This document shows, piece after piece, positions 29,704 to 37,346 of a stretch of DNA of 45,011 nucleotides. A model generated the notes under the pieces. That model was not told the origin of the DNA, did not search any database, and worked only from the letters and a program-made list of their open reading frames with translations. Origin of the DNA: a virus. The stretch lies in IMG/VR virus record IMGVR_UViG_3300023118_000013, positions 1 to 45,011 of that record; one strand, given 5' to 3'. A program made the position numbers and the translations under genes. Position 1 is the first letter of the stretch. The number at the start of each line of letters is the position of its first letter.

Positions 29704-30537
29704 TTACGCGGCGGTCACGTACTGATGCTGGAGCGCAATCTCCAGCGACCAGCCCGGGGAGGCGATCAGCGACTCGACGCTCGTCGCGCCCTTGCTGATG
29801 GCCAGCTCGGTCAGACGGTACGTGGGGCCCGGCACGTCCAGCGGGGCCGTGTGCGGCACGGTGGGGGTCGGAGCAGGCGGAGCGGACATGGGCGGTGTGG
29901 GGGGTGTCAGCCCACCCTGCGGCGTGAGCGTGCCACCGGGCGGCAGGGCCGCGCCGCCGAAGCCCGCCGCGGACGCATCGGCCGTAAAGGTAATTTCCGG
30001 ACCGTGCCCTGCGTGCGCCACAAAGTCGTGGTTGACGTAGATGCCCGGGCTGTCACCGGTATTGCCCTTCACGCTGCCGAGCACCTGGATGTAATGGCCC
30101 GGCTTGATCGAGTCGGCCGGGACCGGCGCGCTGCCGTCCGAGTTGACCGTCTTGACCGCGAAGCGAGAGGAGAACCAGACGATCCAGCAGCCGGCGTAGT
30201 TGGGATTGTCGGACGGCTTCTTCCCTTTCTTGTTCGGCACCTGGCTATCGCCGTCCGTCACCTTCCACGAGAAGGTCGGCGCGAGGCTCTGGCCCTGCGG
30301 AAAGTCACGCGTGGCCACGGCGACCATCTGCGCGCCCCACGGTTCGGCCTTCCAATCGACGCCCGGACGCTTGGCGATGGCCATGCCGAACGAGTAGTCC
30401 ATTACGGCGCTGCCATCCGCGTTCTTGACGGGCTGACCGTTGGAGGTAACCGGCTGCCCGGTGGTGAGCGAGCCGCCCACGAATCGGCCGGACAGCTTTG
30501 GGCCGGGGAACAGTACGGAGGTTGCTTCTTTGCTCAT
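29704..30537 (-). CDS. Single-stranded DNA-binding-like protein (putative)
   Basis: The 277-residue product has a beta-rich N-terminal domain with YAGCWIVWFSSRFAVKTVNS, DSIKPGHYIQVLGSVKGNTG and GIYVNHDFVAHAGHGPEITF, the pattern of phage OB-fold SSB-like proteins encoded next to RecB-type nucleases. A Pro/Gly-rich linker (residues 195-235) and a short helical C-terminus follow, unlike bacterial SSB with its acidic tip. Encoded immediately after the DUF2800 nuclease (ATGA overlap). The SSB role is inferred from context and pattern. Confidence 0.6.
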   Translation of the reverse strand: MSKEATSVLFPGPKLSGRFVGGSLTTGQPVTSNGQPVKNADGSAVMDYSFGMAIAKRPGVDWKAEPWGAQMVAVATRDFPQGQSLAPTFSWKVTDGDSQVPNKKGKKPSDNPNYAGCWIVWFSSRFAVKTVNSDGSAPVPADSIKPGHYIQVLGSVKGNTGDSPGIYVNHDFVAHAGHGPEITFTADASAAGFGGAALPPGGTLTPQGGLTPPTPPMSAPPAPTPTVPHTAPLDVPGPTYRLTELAISKGATSVESLIASPGWSLEIALQHQYVTAA

Positions 30538-31676
30538 TGCTTGAATGCCTTTGCGACTTGGGTGTAATTGATCGGTGCCAACTTGAGCGCACCGGGCGGA
30601 CGTTGAGAGTATTGCGATATGACAGCTTCGTCAATACCGAGTTTGATGGCCTGCGTCGGCGTGATGCATTCCGGCTTGGACACATCCTTGCCGTACATGA
30701 GTTGCATGGCCGCGATGACCTCGGCGGCAGGCTTGCTCCACTTGAGGCGCGACTGGCCGCGCTCCATGTGCCAGCCCGGTACGGACAGCCCCGTGCCGAT
30801 TTGTGCCGCTGCGACAGCCTCCAGGCCGGCGATCCGTGCAGAGACCATCTGGTCGATGCGCTTCAACATGGTCAACTCCGCACCGACAACGGCCGGCGGC
30901 GGATCAAACGGCGTATTGCCGCCCACGTAGTCCGCCAATTGCGAGACGTAACGTTGGTTGGCCTCGCATCCGACGATGGCGCTGCAATTCTTGCACTGGA
31001 CAGGCCCTGCGATGGTCGGCGCGTTGTGGTCCATGGCCCGAGCCTCCCGGTCGGACCAGTAGTTGAAGTGGGCGCGCAGGTCGGTCAGCTTGCCGCACCA
31101 GCGGCGGATCGGACCGAGGCGGCCATACTCGCGCGGCTGCACGATGGTGAACTCGAACGTCCATTCCTGGTCGTCCTCGGGCCAGCCGCCCAGATCCGTC
31201 TCGATCACGCCTGCCAGGTACTCGATGCCTTGCGGGTTCTCGTGTGCCTCGACGTAACCATGGCCGTACTTGTAGTCCCAGACACGGATGCGCTTGCGGT
31301 AGCGGTCAACGTAACGGGCGTCGGGCGTTCCGTAGCACTCAGCGTGAATGAGGTTGGGCGCGGCTACCGGTCGCTCAACGACGAGAGCCTCCCACACCTC
31401 GACCGCCATGCCGATGCGGTCCATCACGTCTTTTGCAACCATCAAGGCGCCGTCTATCATGTCCTGATCGGAAGGTATGCCGTTGGGCAGGATCGTGCCG
31501 ACCGGAGAGTAGCTGGCGTATGTGAGATACTCGGCCATCACGTGGTGCGCCGCAGTGCCCTCCGCAGCTTCCGGCGTCTCCACCTGCGGCACGCGTGCCT
31601 CGAGCGCACGGCTACCCGGGCAGCGACCGCGCCGGAACGCGCCGCTCGGTGCGAGTGGGGCGTGCGTGCCGGTCAT
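30534..31676 (-). CDS. PD-(D/E)XK nuclease, DUF2800 (RecB/Cas4-like)
   Basis: The 380-residue product begins MTGTHAPLAPSGAFRRGRCP and GTAAHHVMAEYL (the His/Cys-bearing N-terminus of DUF2800). The nuclease core is ECYGTPDARYVDRYRKRIRV with Asp, then WDYKYGHGYVEAHENPQ with the D-x-K and downstream Gln. Later Cys (CKNCSAIVGC) could hold an iron-sulfur cluster as in Cas4/AddB. Such enzymes act in phage recombination with the neighbouring SSB-like protein. ATGA overlaps on both sides. Confidence 0.8.
   Translation of the reverse strand: MTGTHAPLAPSGAFRRGRCPGSRALEARVPQVETPEAAEGTAAHHVMAEYLTYASYSPVGTILPNGIPSDQDMIDGALMVAKDVMDRIGMAVEVWEALVVERPVAAPNLIHAECYGTPDARYVDRYRKRIRVWDYKYGHGYVEAHENPQGIEYLAGVIETDLGGWPEDDQEWTFEFTIVQPREYGRLGPIRRWCGKLTDLRAHFNYWSDREARAMDHNAPTIAGPVQCKNCSAIVGCEANQRYVSQLADYVGGNTPFDPPPAVVGAELTMLKRIDQMVSARIAGLEAVAAAQIGTGLSVPGWHMERGQSRLKWSKPAAEVIAAMQLMYGKDVSKPECITPTQAIKLGIDEAVISQYSQRPPGALKLAPINYTQVAKAFKQ
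30619..30634. promoter_or_regulatory. Operator-like element inside the DUF2800 gene
   Basis: ATGACAGCTTCGTCAA matches the shared early element at 15 of 16 bases. It lies in coding sequence (codons for IDEAV on the minus strand). On the minus strand TTGACG could serve as -35 with TACTCT after 17 bp, about 80 bp upstream of the SSB-like start. Use as a promoter or a repressor site is uncertain. Confidence 0.4.
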
Positions 31677-32557
31677 GACCGGCGGATCTCATCCAGCGCG
31701 TTGAACGCCGCCGTGGCCAACTCGGGCTTGGCGATGCACGCGGCCGCAAACTCCGGCAGGCTCATGCCCAGGACCGAGACGTAAAGCTCCGGCTTGTTGA
31801 GGGTCTCCTGGTTCGCCATGATCAGGTTCACCACGTCGGAGTAGCTGCGCTGGACAAGCGAGACAGGCACCGGGGGCGGAAGCTGACCATGTGCAGCCGC
31901 TTCATTGAGTGCTTCGTTGTATGCGGCGCGGCCAGCAGTTGGGATCGGCGGGACCGGTACGGGCGGCGCGGCCAGCGGCAAGTCCGCTTCGGTCAGCTGG
32001 GGCGCCTGCACCAGCCCGCGCAACTCGGCCTCCACGGCCTGCTTGTTCTCGTCCGGCACATTCTTGCGGTAGCGCCATGTGCCGTCCGCATTGATCGCGC
32101 GGCTGGACGAGTGTATCCGTTCGTCCCAGGGCAGGCCATTCTTGTCGAGGCCCGTACCCTTCGAGAAATTGCCGTTTGAAAAGTCCGAACGCGCCATTTC
32201 GTCGGTTTCCGAAGGCTGGGGATCTGGCGACGCGGGCGGAAGGGACTCGACGGCCCGAATCTCTTCGCTCGTCAAGGCGCCTGCGAACTGCTCGGCCTCC
32301 GTGTACGGCGGCGGCGGATTGAGCGGAAGGTCGTCTTCGGTAAGCTGGGTAGCCTCGGGGTCTGAAATGCCACCAACGAAACGTGGCATGATCGGCTCGC
32401 GCTTACCAATCGTGACAGGCCCGCCGAACTCTTCGTAGGTAAATTCAGGTTCGTCGATGTTGTTTACCAGTCCGCCCAGCGCCAGCACCGCATTGGCCAC
32501 GCGGCGCGTCTGTTCGGGCGACTCGTCGCCGGTCAGGTGGAAGTTGAAGTGCATCAT
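31673..32557 (-). CDS. Conserved phage protein with IHSSS-motif domain, 294-295 aa
   Basis: From ATG 32557 (or the adjacent ATG 32554), with AAGG about eight bases upstream, the product begins MMHFNFHLTGDESPEQTRRV. It is Pro/Glu-rich in the middle and has GLPWDERIHSSSRAINADGT followed by WRYRKNVPDENKQAVEAELR, a short domain recurrent in phage replication regions whose function is unknown. A longer frame from 32629 would cross the promoter-operator and is rejected. It is the first gene of the leftward replication block. Confidence 0.7.
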   Translation of the reverse strand: MMHFNFHLTGDESPEQTRRVANAVLALGGLVNNIDEPEFTYEEFGGPVTIGKREPIMPRFVGGISDPEATQLTEDDLPLNPPPPYTEAEQFAGALTSEEIRAVESLPPASPDPQPSETDEMARSDFSNGNFSKGTGLDKNGLPWDERIHSSSRAINADGTWRYRKNVPDENKQAVEAELRGLVQAPQLTEADLPLAAPPVPVPPIPTAGRAAYNEALNEAAAHGQLPPPVPVSLVQRSYSDVVNLIMANQETLNKPELYVSVLGMSLPEFAAACIAKPELATAAFNALDEIRRS

Positions 32558-32573
32558 TGCTGCCTTTTGGTGG

Positions 32574-32616
32574 TTGACGGGAGCCGACAGTACGGTATGA
32601 TTGACCAAGCTGTCAA
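32574..32616. promoter_or_regulatory. Divergent promoters around a shared operator
   Basis: Rightward: TTGACG (32574-32579), 16 bp, TATGAT (32596-32601), with start near 32608. The dyad TTGACCAAGCTGTCAA (32601-32616), a perfect-armed variant of the shared element, covers that start. Leftward: its other strand supplies TTGACA as -35, with TACTGT after 18 bp as a weak -10. One bound protein could control both the replication block and the helicase unit. Confidence 0.7.
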
Positions 32617-32627
32617 CAGGAATTTTC

Positions 32628-34367
32628 ATGCTACGTCAAAATCAGTTACGACCGATGGCCGAGGTTGAGGCAGCGTGGTCTCAAGGGCTGCGATTCGTGG
32701 TCTTGGTCGCTCCGACCGGCTTCGGTAAGACGGTCTGTCTGGCCTACATGATCCAGCGCGAGACGGGTTACACACTGGCCAAGGCGCACCGCCGCGAGCT
32801 TATCGGGCAGATGGCCATGGCGATGGCGCGTAACGGGGTGCGCCATCGTATCATCGGGCCGCCCAACCTGATCACGAAGATAGTGCGCAAGCAGATGCGC
32901 GAGTTGGGCCGCAGCTTCTACGACCCTAACGCCAAGTGCATCGTGGCCAGCGTTGACTCGATTAACCTGTCCAAGCCAGACGTGCTGGCGCTGCTGAAGC
33001 TGGTCACGCTAGTCGTGGTGGACGAGGCGCACCATCTGCTGCGCGACAACAAATGGGGCAAGGTGGTCGCCGAGCTCCACCCGGAGTGTCGCGGGCTGCT
33101 CCCGACGGCCACGTGCTTTCGCAGCGACGGCAAGGGTCTGGGGCGGCACGCCGACGGTTACGCCGATACAATGGTCTTTGCGGACAAGCTCCGGACCGTC
33201 ATCGAGCAGGGCTTCCTGGTCGACTACAAGCTCGTCCTGTCCAAGCCGTCCGACTATGAGCGACCCGCCGAAGACGACGTGACGCCAAGCGGCGAGTTCC
33301 GGCCAGCCGCCGCCGCAAAGTCCGTCCACGCATCCAAGCAGATTGTCGGCGACGTGGTGGCCGAGTACCTCAAGCACGCCCGCGGTAAACTCGGCCTGAC
33401 TTTCGCGGTGGATATTCCGGGTGCGATGGAGCTGGCCGAGGCGTACCGTGCGGCAGGCGTGTCGGCCGAGGTCATCACCGGACAGACCGACCCGGACTGG
33501 CGGGACAAGGTGTTCGAGCGGTTTGAGCGGCGCGAGGTGCTGCAGATCGTTAACGTCGGTATCGCCGGTGAGGGAACGGACATTCCCGGTGTGGAGGTGG
33601 TCAGCATGGCCGCCCCGACCATGAGCAAGGGCTGGTTCGACCAGATGTTCGGCCGGGTGCTGCGTCTGTTCATCACAAAGGAGCAGATGGCCGCGTGGGA
33701 CACTCTTGCCGTGGCGGAGCGCCTGGCGGCCATCGCGGCCAGCCCCAAGCCGTACGGCCTCGTGATCGACCACTGTGGCAACGTCATGCAGCACCTGCCG
33801 CCAGACGGGCCGAGGTTCAACACCCTTGAGCGCCGAGACCGCCGCGCTAAGTCCAAGGACGACGGCATCATCCCCATGCGCATGTGCCTGGGTACGGAGG
33901 AGCAGCCCGGGTGCTTCAAGCCGTACGAGAAGACCCTGCCGGCCTGTCCCTTCTGCGGTTGCCCGGTGCCGCTGCCCGCCGTGGGCCAGCGCAAGAGCCC
34001 GGAACAGGTGGACGGCGACCTCTTCCTGCTCGACCCCGACGCCGTGGAATTGCTCCGTCAGGGCAAGCTCAGCGCGGAAGCCTTTGCGCCATCCGTGCCA
34101 TTCGGAGCGACGCCAGCCATGGCCCAGGCGGCCCAGAACAAGCATCGCGAGCGCGGGCAGGCACTGGTGGCGCTCAAGGCCGCAATGGCCCTATGGTGCG
34201 GCGCCGAGCGAGACGCAGGCCATGACGACCGGATGATACAGCGGCGGTTCTTTCACATGTGGGGCGTGGACGTGCTGACCGCACAGGGACTGAGCCGTGC
34301 CGATGCGGAGGCGTTGCGGGTGCGGGTCGAGGCGCAACTGGCGGTACGGCAAATAATTGCCCGGTAG
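32628..34367 (+). CDS. SF2 DEAD/DEAH-type helicase
   Basis: The 579-residue product has motif I APTGFGKT (28-35), motif II DEAH (132-135), motif III-like LLPTATCFRSDGKGLG, and the C-terminal RecA fold with GTDIPGVEVVSMAAPTMSKG and an arginine-finger region FDQMFGRVLRLF. A Cys4 knuckle follows (CFKPY...CPFCGCP). It resembles phage UvsW/RecG-like helicases that remodel forks or R-loops. I chose ATG 32628, with AGGAA upstream, over a TTG at 32601 inside the operator. Confidence 0.88.
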   Translation: MLRQNQLRPMAEVEAAWSQGLRFVVLVAPTGFGKTVCLAYMIQRETGYTLAKAHRRELIGQMAMAMARNGVRHRIIGPPNLITKIVRKQMRELGRSFYDPNAKCIVASVDSINLSKPDVLALLKLVTLVVVDEAHHLLRDNKWGKVVAELHPECRGLLPTATCFRSDGKGLGRHADGYADTMVFADKLRTVIEQGFLVDYKLVLSKPSDYERPAEDDVTPSGEFRPAAAAKSVHASKQIVGDVVAEYLKHARGKLGLTFAVDIPGAMELAEAYRAAGVSAEVITGQTDPDWRDKVFERFERREVLQIVNVGIAGEGTDIPGVEVVSMAAPTMSKGWFDQMFGRVLRLFITKEQMAAWDTLAVAERLAAIAASPKPYGLVIDHCGNVMQHLPPDGPRFNTLERRDRRAKSKDDGIIPMRMCLGTEEQPGCFKPYEKTLPACPFCGCPVPLPAVGQRKSPEQVDGDLFLLDPDAVELLRQGKLSAEAFAPSVPFGATPAMAQAAQNKHRERGQALVALKAAMALWCGAERDAGHDDRMIQRRFFHMWGVDVLTAQGLSRADAEALRVRVEAQLAVRQIIAR

Positions 34368-34370
34368 GTA

Positions 34371-34398
34371 TTGACAGCTTCGTCAAAGAGCGTATATT
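34371..34398 (+). promoter_or_regulatory. Early promoter with perfect operator dyad
   Basis: TTGACAGCTTCGTCAA (34371-34386) contains the -35 TTGACA. TATATT (34393-34398) follows after 16 bp. This is the best -10 among the early elements. It begins three bases after the helicase stop and drives the long run of small genes to the right. Confidence 0.85.
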
Positions 34399-34431
34399 CC
34401 GTTCCACACCGACCGCAACGGAGCGAGCGAA

Positions 34432-34695
34432 ATGACCAACATGCCCACCTACCCGCGCATCACCCAGCCCCTGGCGCACGCGCCCAAGCCGGACGTAACG
34501 ACCCATGAGGACATCGACTGGCGCACAGTCAGCGTGGCCGAGGCGATCGACGCGGAGCGCCAGCGCGTGATGGACCAGAGAGTCAAGTTGGCCAGCCTCG
34601 GTCGTAAATGCGGGAAGTCGGGCATGTTCGCGGTGCGCAAGCCCAGCAAGTGGAACACGCTGCTTCAGGTTCTCGGCATTCGGAGGATGTCATGA
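34432..34695 (+). CDS. Hypothetical protein, 87 aa
   Basis: The product begins MTNMPTYPRITQPLAHAPKP and has an acidic helix (VSVAEAIDAERQRVMDQRVK) and a basic C-terminus (SKWNTLLQVLGIRRMS). GGAG precedes ATG 34432. First gene of the small-gene run after the 34371 promoter. No family recognised. Confidence 0.6.
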   Translation: MTNMPTYPRITQPLAHAPKPDVTTHEDIDWRTVSVAEAIDAERQRVMDQRVKLASLGRKCGKSGMFAVRKPSKWNTLLQVLGIRRMS

Positions 34696-34931
34696 TCCGC
34701 ACTTACTATGGCACTCAAAAAGAAGACTCTGAGCGAATGGCGTCTGCGCTGGCGGCGTATAAGTGGACGATGTTCGTTGTCGTAACGGGCAACCCTTTCG
34801 ATGAGGGACTGGGGGTTTTTGGGCCATACCCTCTGTACGCCGACGCCAAAGAAGCGTTGGAAGAATCAGGGCTTTCCGGTTGGATCTCAGAACTACGCGG
34901 CCCCCATATCGAAGTTGAGGACGCGTCATGA
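34692..34931 (+). CDS. Hypothetical protein, 79 aa
   Basis: ATGA overlap with the preceding gene. The product has TMFVVVTGNPFDEGLGVFGP and a helix-rich acidic end (KEALEESGLSGWISELRGPH). Compact alpha/beta, no membrane or metal motif. Function unknown. Confidence 0.6.
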   Translation: MIRTYYGTQKEDSERMASALAAYKWTMFVVVTGNPFDEGLGVFGPYPLYADAKEALEESGLSGWISELRGPHIEVEDAS

Positions 34932-35140
34932 CCTTCAAATTTGGCCAGCGTGTCGTCCGGGTCGGCGCGGAGGGGAACGTCCCTCTCGGCACCGAAGGCA
35001 CCGTGCTTCTCCTTGATGAGCGCGGCAACTTCCTAGTGACTTGGGACGATCCAAAGGGAGGCGGTATTGCCTACAACACCAAGGAGTTTTACACCGCGGG
35101 AATGGAAGGGACGATCGTTGCAGCCAAGGCTTGCCGATGA
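34928..35140 (+). CDS. Small beta-barrel (KOW/SH3-like) protein, 70 aa
   Basis: ATGA overlap upstream and downstream. The product reads MTFKFGQRVVRVGAEGNVPL, then GTEGTVLLLDERGNFLVTWD, a pattern of short strands around G-x-V turns typical of KOW/SH3-like barrels. Function unknown; RNA or protein binding is a guess from the fold pattern. Confidence 0.6.
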   Translation: MTFKFGQRVVRVGAEGNVPLGTEGTVLLLDERGNFLVTWDDPKGGGIAYNTKEFYTAGMEGTIVAAKACR

Positions 35141-35319
35141 GCGCCCCTCGCGAGCACACCGTCACCCTGCGCGCCAACAAGACCAGCACATGCCGCAACT
35201 GTGCCAAGCGCCTCGTGCGCACGCATACTTTCTACGCGCCGACCTTTGCCGAGGCGCACCGCCAGCGGCACGCGTGGGCGTGCGTCACCAAGGAGCTCTG
35301 TCAGTCATGCGCATCGTAG
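35137..35319 (+). CDS. Zinc-ribbon small protein, 60 aa
   Basis: The product has CRNCAKRL near residues 20-27 and a second pair in CVTKELCQSC near the end, so four to five Cys likely bind one zinc. Between them lies a His/Arg-rich helix (FAEAHRQRHAWA). ATGA overlap upstream. No family recognised. Confidence 0.6.
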   Translation: MSAPREHTVTLRANKTSTCRNCAKRLVRTHTFYAPTFAEAHRQRHAWACVTKELCQSCAS

Positions 35320-35447
35320 CCGTCCTGATCCTCCTGGCGCTGCAGGTGTGGGCCACTCTGTGGGGTAACGACCCGGAGCTGTCCAACATTTGCACGGGTG
35401 CCGCCATCCTCATGCTGCTGACCGGAGCGTGCCGCCATGCAAGATAA
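35307..35447 (+). CDS. Membrane peptide, 46 aa
   Basis: ATG 35307 lies inside the end of the zinc-ribbon gene. The product is MRIVAVLILLALQVWATLWG, a membrane span or signal-like segment, then NDPELSN and a second hydrophobic stretch (TGAAILMLLTGAC). Two short spans are possible. Function unknown. Confidence 0.55.
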   Translation: MRIVAVLILLALQVWATLWGNDPELSNICTGAAILMLLTGACRHAR

Positions 35448-35535
35448 CCGGGCGTTCGTGTTGGGCTTCATCTGTGCGGCACTCCTCGGCACGATGTGGG
35501 CCGGGTGTGCGTTTCTTATCATTCACTGGGGCTAG
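35437..35535 (+). CDS. Single-span membrane peptide, 32 aa
   Basis: ATG 35437 overlaps the end of the previous gene. The product is MQDNRAFVLGFICAALLGTM followed by WAGCAFLIIHWG, one hydrophobic helix. Too short for family assignment. Paired with the previous membrane peptide. Confidence 0.55.
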   Translation: MQDNRAFVLGFICAALLGTMWAGCAFLIIHWG

Positions 35536-35539
35536 GCAA

Positions 35540-35926
35540 ATGGCAAAGTTTAAGGTTGGAGATCGGGTTCGGGTTAAAGACGGAATCGAATTGCGGGACG
35601 GCGATATCAAAGTGGGTGTCTACACGGGTGCTCTCGCATGGGTCGTCGGGTTCGGTTACAAATCTCCGATCGTCGGAGAAGATGTTGTATACGTGAAGTT
35701 CGACCACGCGGTCGGCGTCGGACTGGATACCAATGCCGACGGCTCTTACCAGATGTGGACGAAAACGTTGGACTTGGTCATCGGTGTGTCGGTGTCCGCG
35801 GCGATAGACGCCTACCAGCAAGCTTGCACGGACTTTGAGGCGGCCCAGCTTGCCCTGGAGAAGGCCAAGGCTGCCGTGCAGGACGCTCGGCTCAATCTGC
35901 GCGACGCGTTGGATGGTGAGTCGTGA
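35540..35926 (+). CDS. Small barrel plus coiled-coil protein, 128 aa
   Basis: The product starts MAKFKVGDRVRVKDGIELRD, an SH3/KOW-like barrel similar to the protein at 34928. It ends with a 45-residue helix rich in Ala, Lys and Gln (AAQLALEKAKAAVQDARLNL). No catalytic residues. Its stop overlaps the next GTG. Confidence 0.6.
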   Translation: MAKFKVGDRVRVKDGIELRDGDIKVGVYTGALAWVVGFGYKSPIVGEDVVYVKFDHAVGVGLDTNADGSYQMWTKTLDLVIGVSVSAAIDAYQQACTDFEAAQLALEKAKAAVQDARLNLRDALDGES

Positions 35927-36234
35927 GCTCGGCCTGGCGGTGGGAGCGAGACCCGAAAGCTTCGCAACTTCTCGAAGGCGACGTAGGGAGTATCGTACGG
36001 GCCGACGGTAGCGCGGTCTGTAGTTTTGGCGATGATACGCAGTACTACCCGAGTGCTGGCTGGCCACCTGAGCCGGAAGACTTGGCCACCATTTTGGCGT
36101 CTCCTGTCATGAAGGCCGCCATCGAGCAGTTCGAAGCATGGTGGATCGCTGACGGTCATAACCATTTCAACGGTGCGCCCGCGTGCGTCTTTGCGTTGCG
36201 GGAAGCTGCGGCGCTGGCAAGGGGTGAGTCATGA
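35923..36234 (+). CDS. Hypothetical protein, 103 aa
   Basis: GTG 35923 overlaps the previous TGA. The product has a beta-rich N-terminus (DPKASQLLEGDVGSIVRADG) and a helical end containing EQFEAWWIADGHNHFNGA and ALREAAALARGES. Such ending helices are common in small phage Ead/Ea22-like proteins. Function unknown. Confidence 0.6.
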   Translation: MSSAWRWERDPKASQLLEGDVGSIVRADGSAVCSFGDDTQYYPSAGWPPEPEDLATILASPVMKAAIEQFEAWWIADGHNHFNGAPACVFALREAAALARGES

Positions 36235-36407
36235 GCCACAATAGGCGCGAATTCGAAACGTGGTTCAAGTCTCTGAACACCGACTACGTGGTCTCGTGGC
36301 GGGAAGATAAATTGATTTATTCGTCCCAGTACCTGCAGCTAGCTTGGATGGCCTGGAAAGAGGCCAAAGCGCGGGGCTATCGGGTCGGCATGGAAGACGC
36401 GCGATGA
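36231..36407 (+). CDS. Hypothetical protein, 58 aa
   Basis: ATG 36231 overlaps the preceding TGA, and its TGA overlaps the next ATG. The product is MSHNRREFETWFKSLNTDYV ... LQLAWMAWKEAKARGYRVGM, ending EDAR. This F.TWF...W.AWKEA pattern recurs in small phage proteins. Function unknown. Confidence 0.6.
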   Translation: MSHNRREFETWFKSLNTDYVVSWREDKLIYSSQYLQLAWMAWKEAKARGYRVGMEDAR

Positions 36408-36883
36408 ATAGTCCATTGTACGCATGGGCCCGCCGGCACAACCTCACCTGGCAATGCGTGGAGGAGCTTCGCGCCATCTTCGGCCAAGACGTGCCGAGCG
36501 CGCCAGTCCTGCAGGATATATCCGAGGCGGCTGTCCAGTCGCGCATCCGGGTCGAAGCGCCCAAGCGCGGCTATATGCTCTGGCGTAACAACGTCGGAAT
36601 ACTCCGAGACGAGCGTGGCGTACCCGTGAGCTTTGGCCTTGCCAATGACCGGCCGGGCCTTAACAAGCGGCTCAAGTCCTCCGACCTGATCGGGTGGAAA
36701 GCCACGCTGGTCACGCCGTGCATGGTGGGCAGCTACGTGGCGGTCTTCTGCTCGTTCGAGGTGAAGGAGGCCGTCTGGACATACAAGGGCGATACGCACG
36801 AGAAGGCCCAGGAAGCGTGGCTTAAACTGGTCGCCGCTGATGGCGGGATCGCGCGGTTCATCACATCGGAGACGCAATTGTGA
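36404..36883 (+). CDS. VRR-NUC domain nuclease
   Basis: The 159-residue product has the VRR-NUC core: SEAAVQSRIRVEAPKRG with Glu42, YMLWRNNVGILRDERGV, KSSDLIGWK with Asp94, and FEVK (118-121) as the E-x-K pair. Phage stand-alone VRR-NUC enzymes resolve branched DNA. It follows small genes in a coupled run and precedes a sigma-like HTH protein. ATG 36404 gives the correct family start. Confidence 0.85.
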   Translation: MNSPLYAWARRHNLTWQCVEELRAIFGQDVPSAPVLQDISEAAVQSRIRVEAPKRGYMLWRNNVGILRDERGVPVSFGLANDRPGLNKRLKSSDLIGWKATLVTPCMVGSYVAVFCSFEVKEAVWTYKGDTHEKAQEAWLKLVAADGGIARFITSETQL

Positions 36884-37086
36884 GGTACCTTCCATCCGGA
36901 AAGCCCCTGCCGCGTTGCACGGCTCGTCAGAGTGACGTAATACGTGGTCGTGCCGAAGGCAAGCCGTACACGCAACTGTCGCGGGAAACCGGCATAGCGC
37001 CGAGACGCTTGCAACGTATGGAACAAGCCGCGCTTAAACGGCTCGTGCGGTACTTGGACCAGACGACGTTCCTGGGCGCGGTGTAG
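36880..37086 (+). CDS. Small HTH protein, sigma-region-4-like
   Basis: GTG 36880 overlaps the previous TGA. The 68-residue product has ARQSDVIRGRAEGKPYTQLS then RETGIAPRRLQRMEQAALKR, the helix-turn-helix order of sigma70 region 4 (QxxVI..RaeGkpytqlA...gi...rv......AL..L). It could act as a transcription regulator or antiterminator. No evidence for its target. Confidence 0.6.
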   Translation: MRYLPSGKPLPRCTARQSDVIRGRAEGKPYTQLSRETGIAPRRLQRMEQAALKRLVRYLDQTTFLGAV

Positions 37087-37346
37087 TGTACCGTTGCCGC
37101 TGCAACCGTAAGGCCTGCCAGCGCCGCCGGTCACTGCGCATGCACCCGGATGACTACCTGCGTCGGCCACGTTGTGCGTGCCGCAAGGGCCATCTGCGGA
37201 TCGACCCGTTCCGCAATAGCGGGCGGGAGACTGCGGGCCGTGTGTGCCGGTGCTCGGGGTATTGGTTTCCCCATCGCGCGGGCGGCGGGTGGTGTGAGCA
37301 GGGAAACTGGACGGCTGAACAACTTAGACAGAGGATTGAGGGCTAA
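37086..37346 (+). CDS. Cys-rich protein, 86 aa
   Basis: GTG 37086 overlaps the preceding TAG. Eight Cys (YRCRCNRKAC, RCACRKGH, VCRCSGYWFPH, WC) with His suggest two zinc sites. Strongly basic N-terminus (RKACQRRRSLR). Nucleic-acid binding is plausible. No family recognised. Its stop overlaps the methyltransferase ATG. Confidence 0.6.
   Translation: MYRCRCNRKACQRRRSLRMHPDDYLRRPRCACRKGHLRIDPFRNSGRETAGRVCRCSGYWFPHRAGGGWCEQGNWTAEQLRQRIEG

Noticed and set aside
30498-31784. Long plus-strand frame opposite the DUF2800 nuclease gene
   Set aside because: The minus-strand gene has clear nuclease motifs and ATGA coupling on both sides; the plus-strand product is Arg/His/Val-rich without any family pattern.
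32558-32629. Longer N-terminus for the leftward gene starting at 32629, and TTG start at 32601 for the helicase
   Set aside because: Both extensions are translations of the divergent promoter-operator region. The internal starts at 32557 and 32628 have proper ribosome sites.
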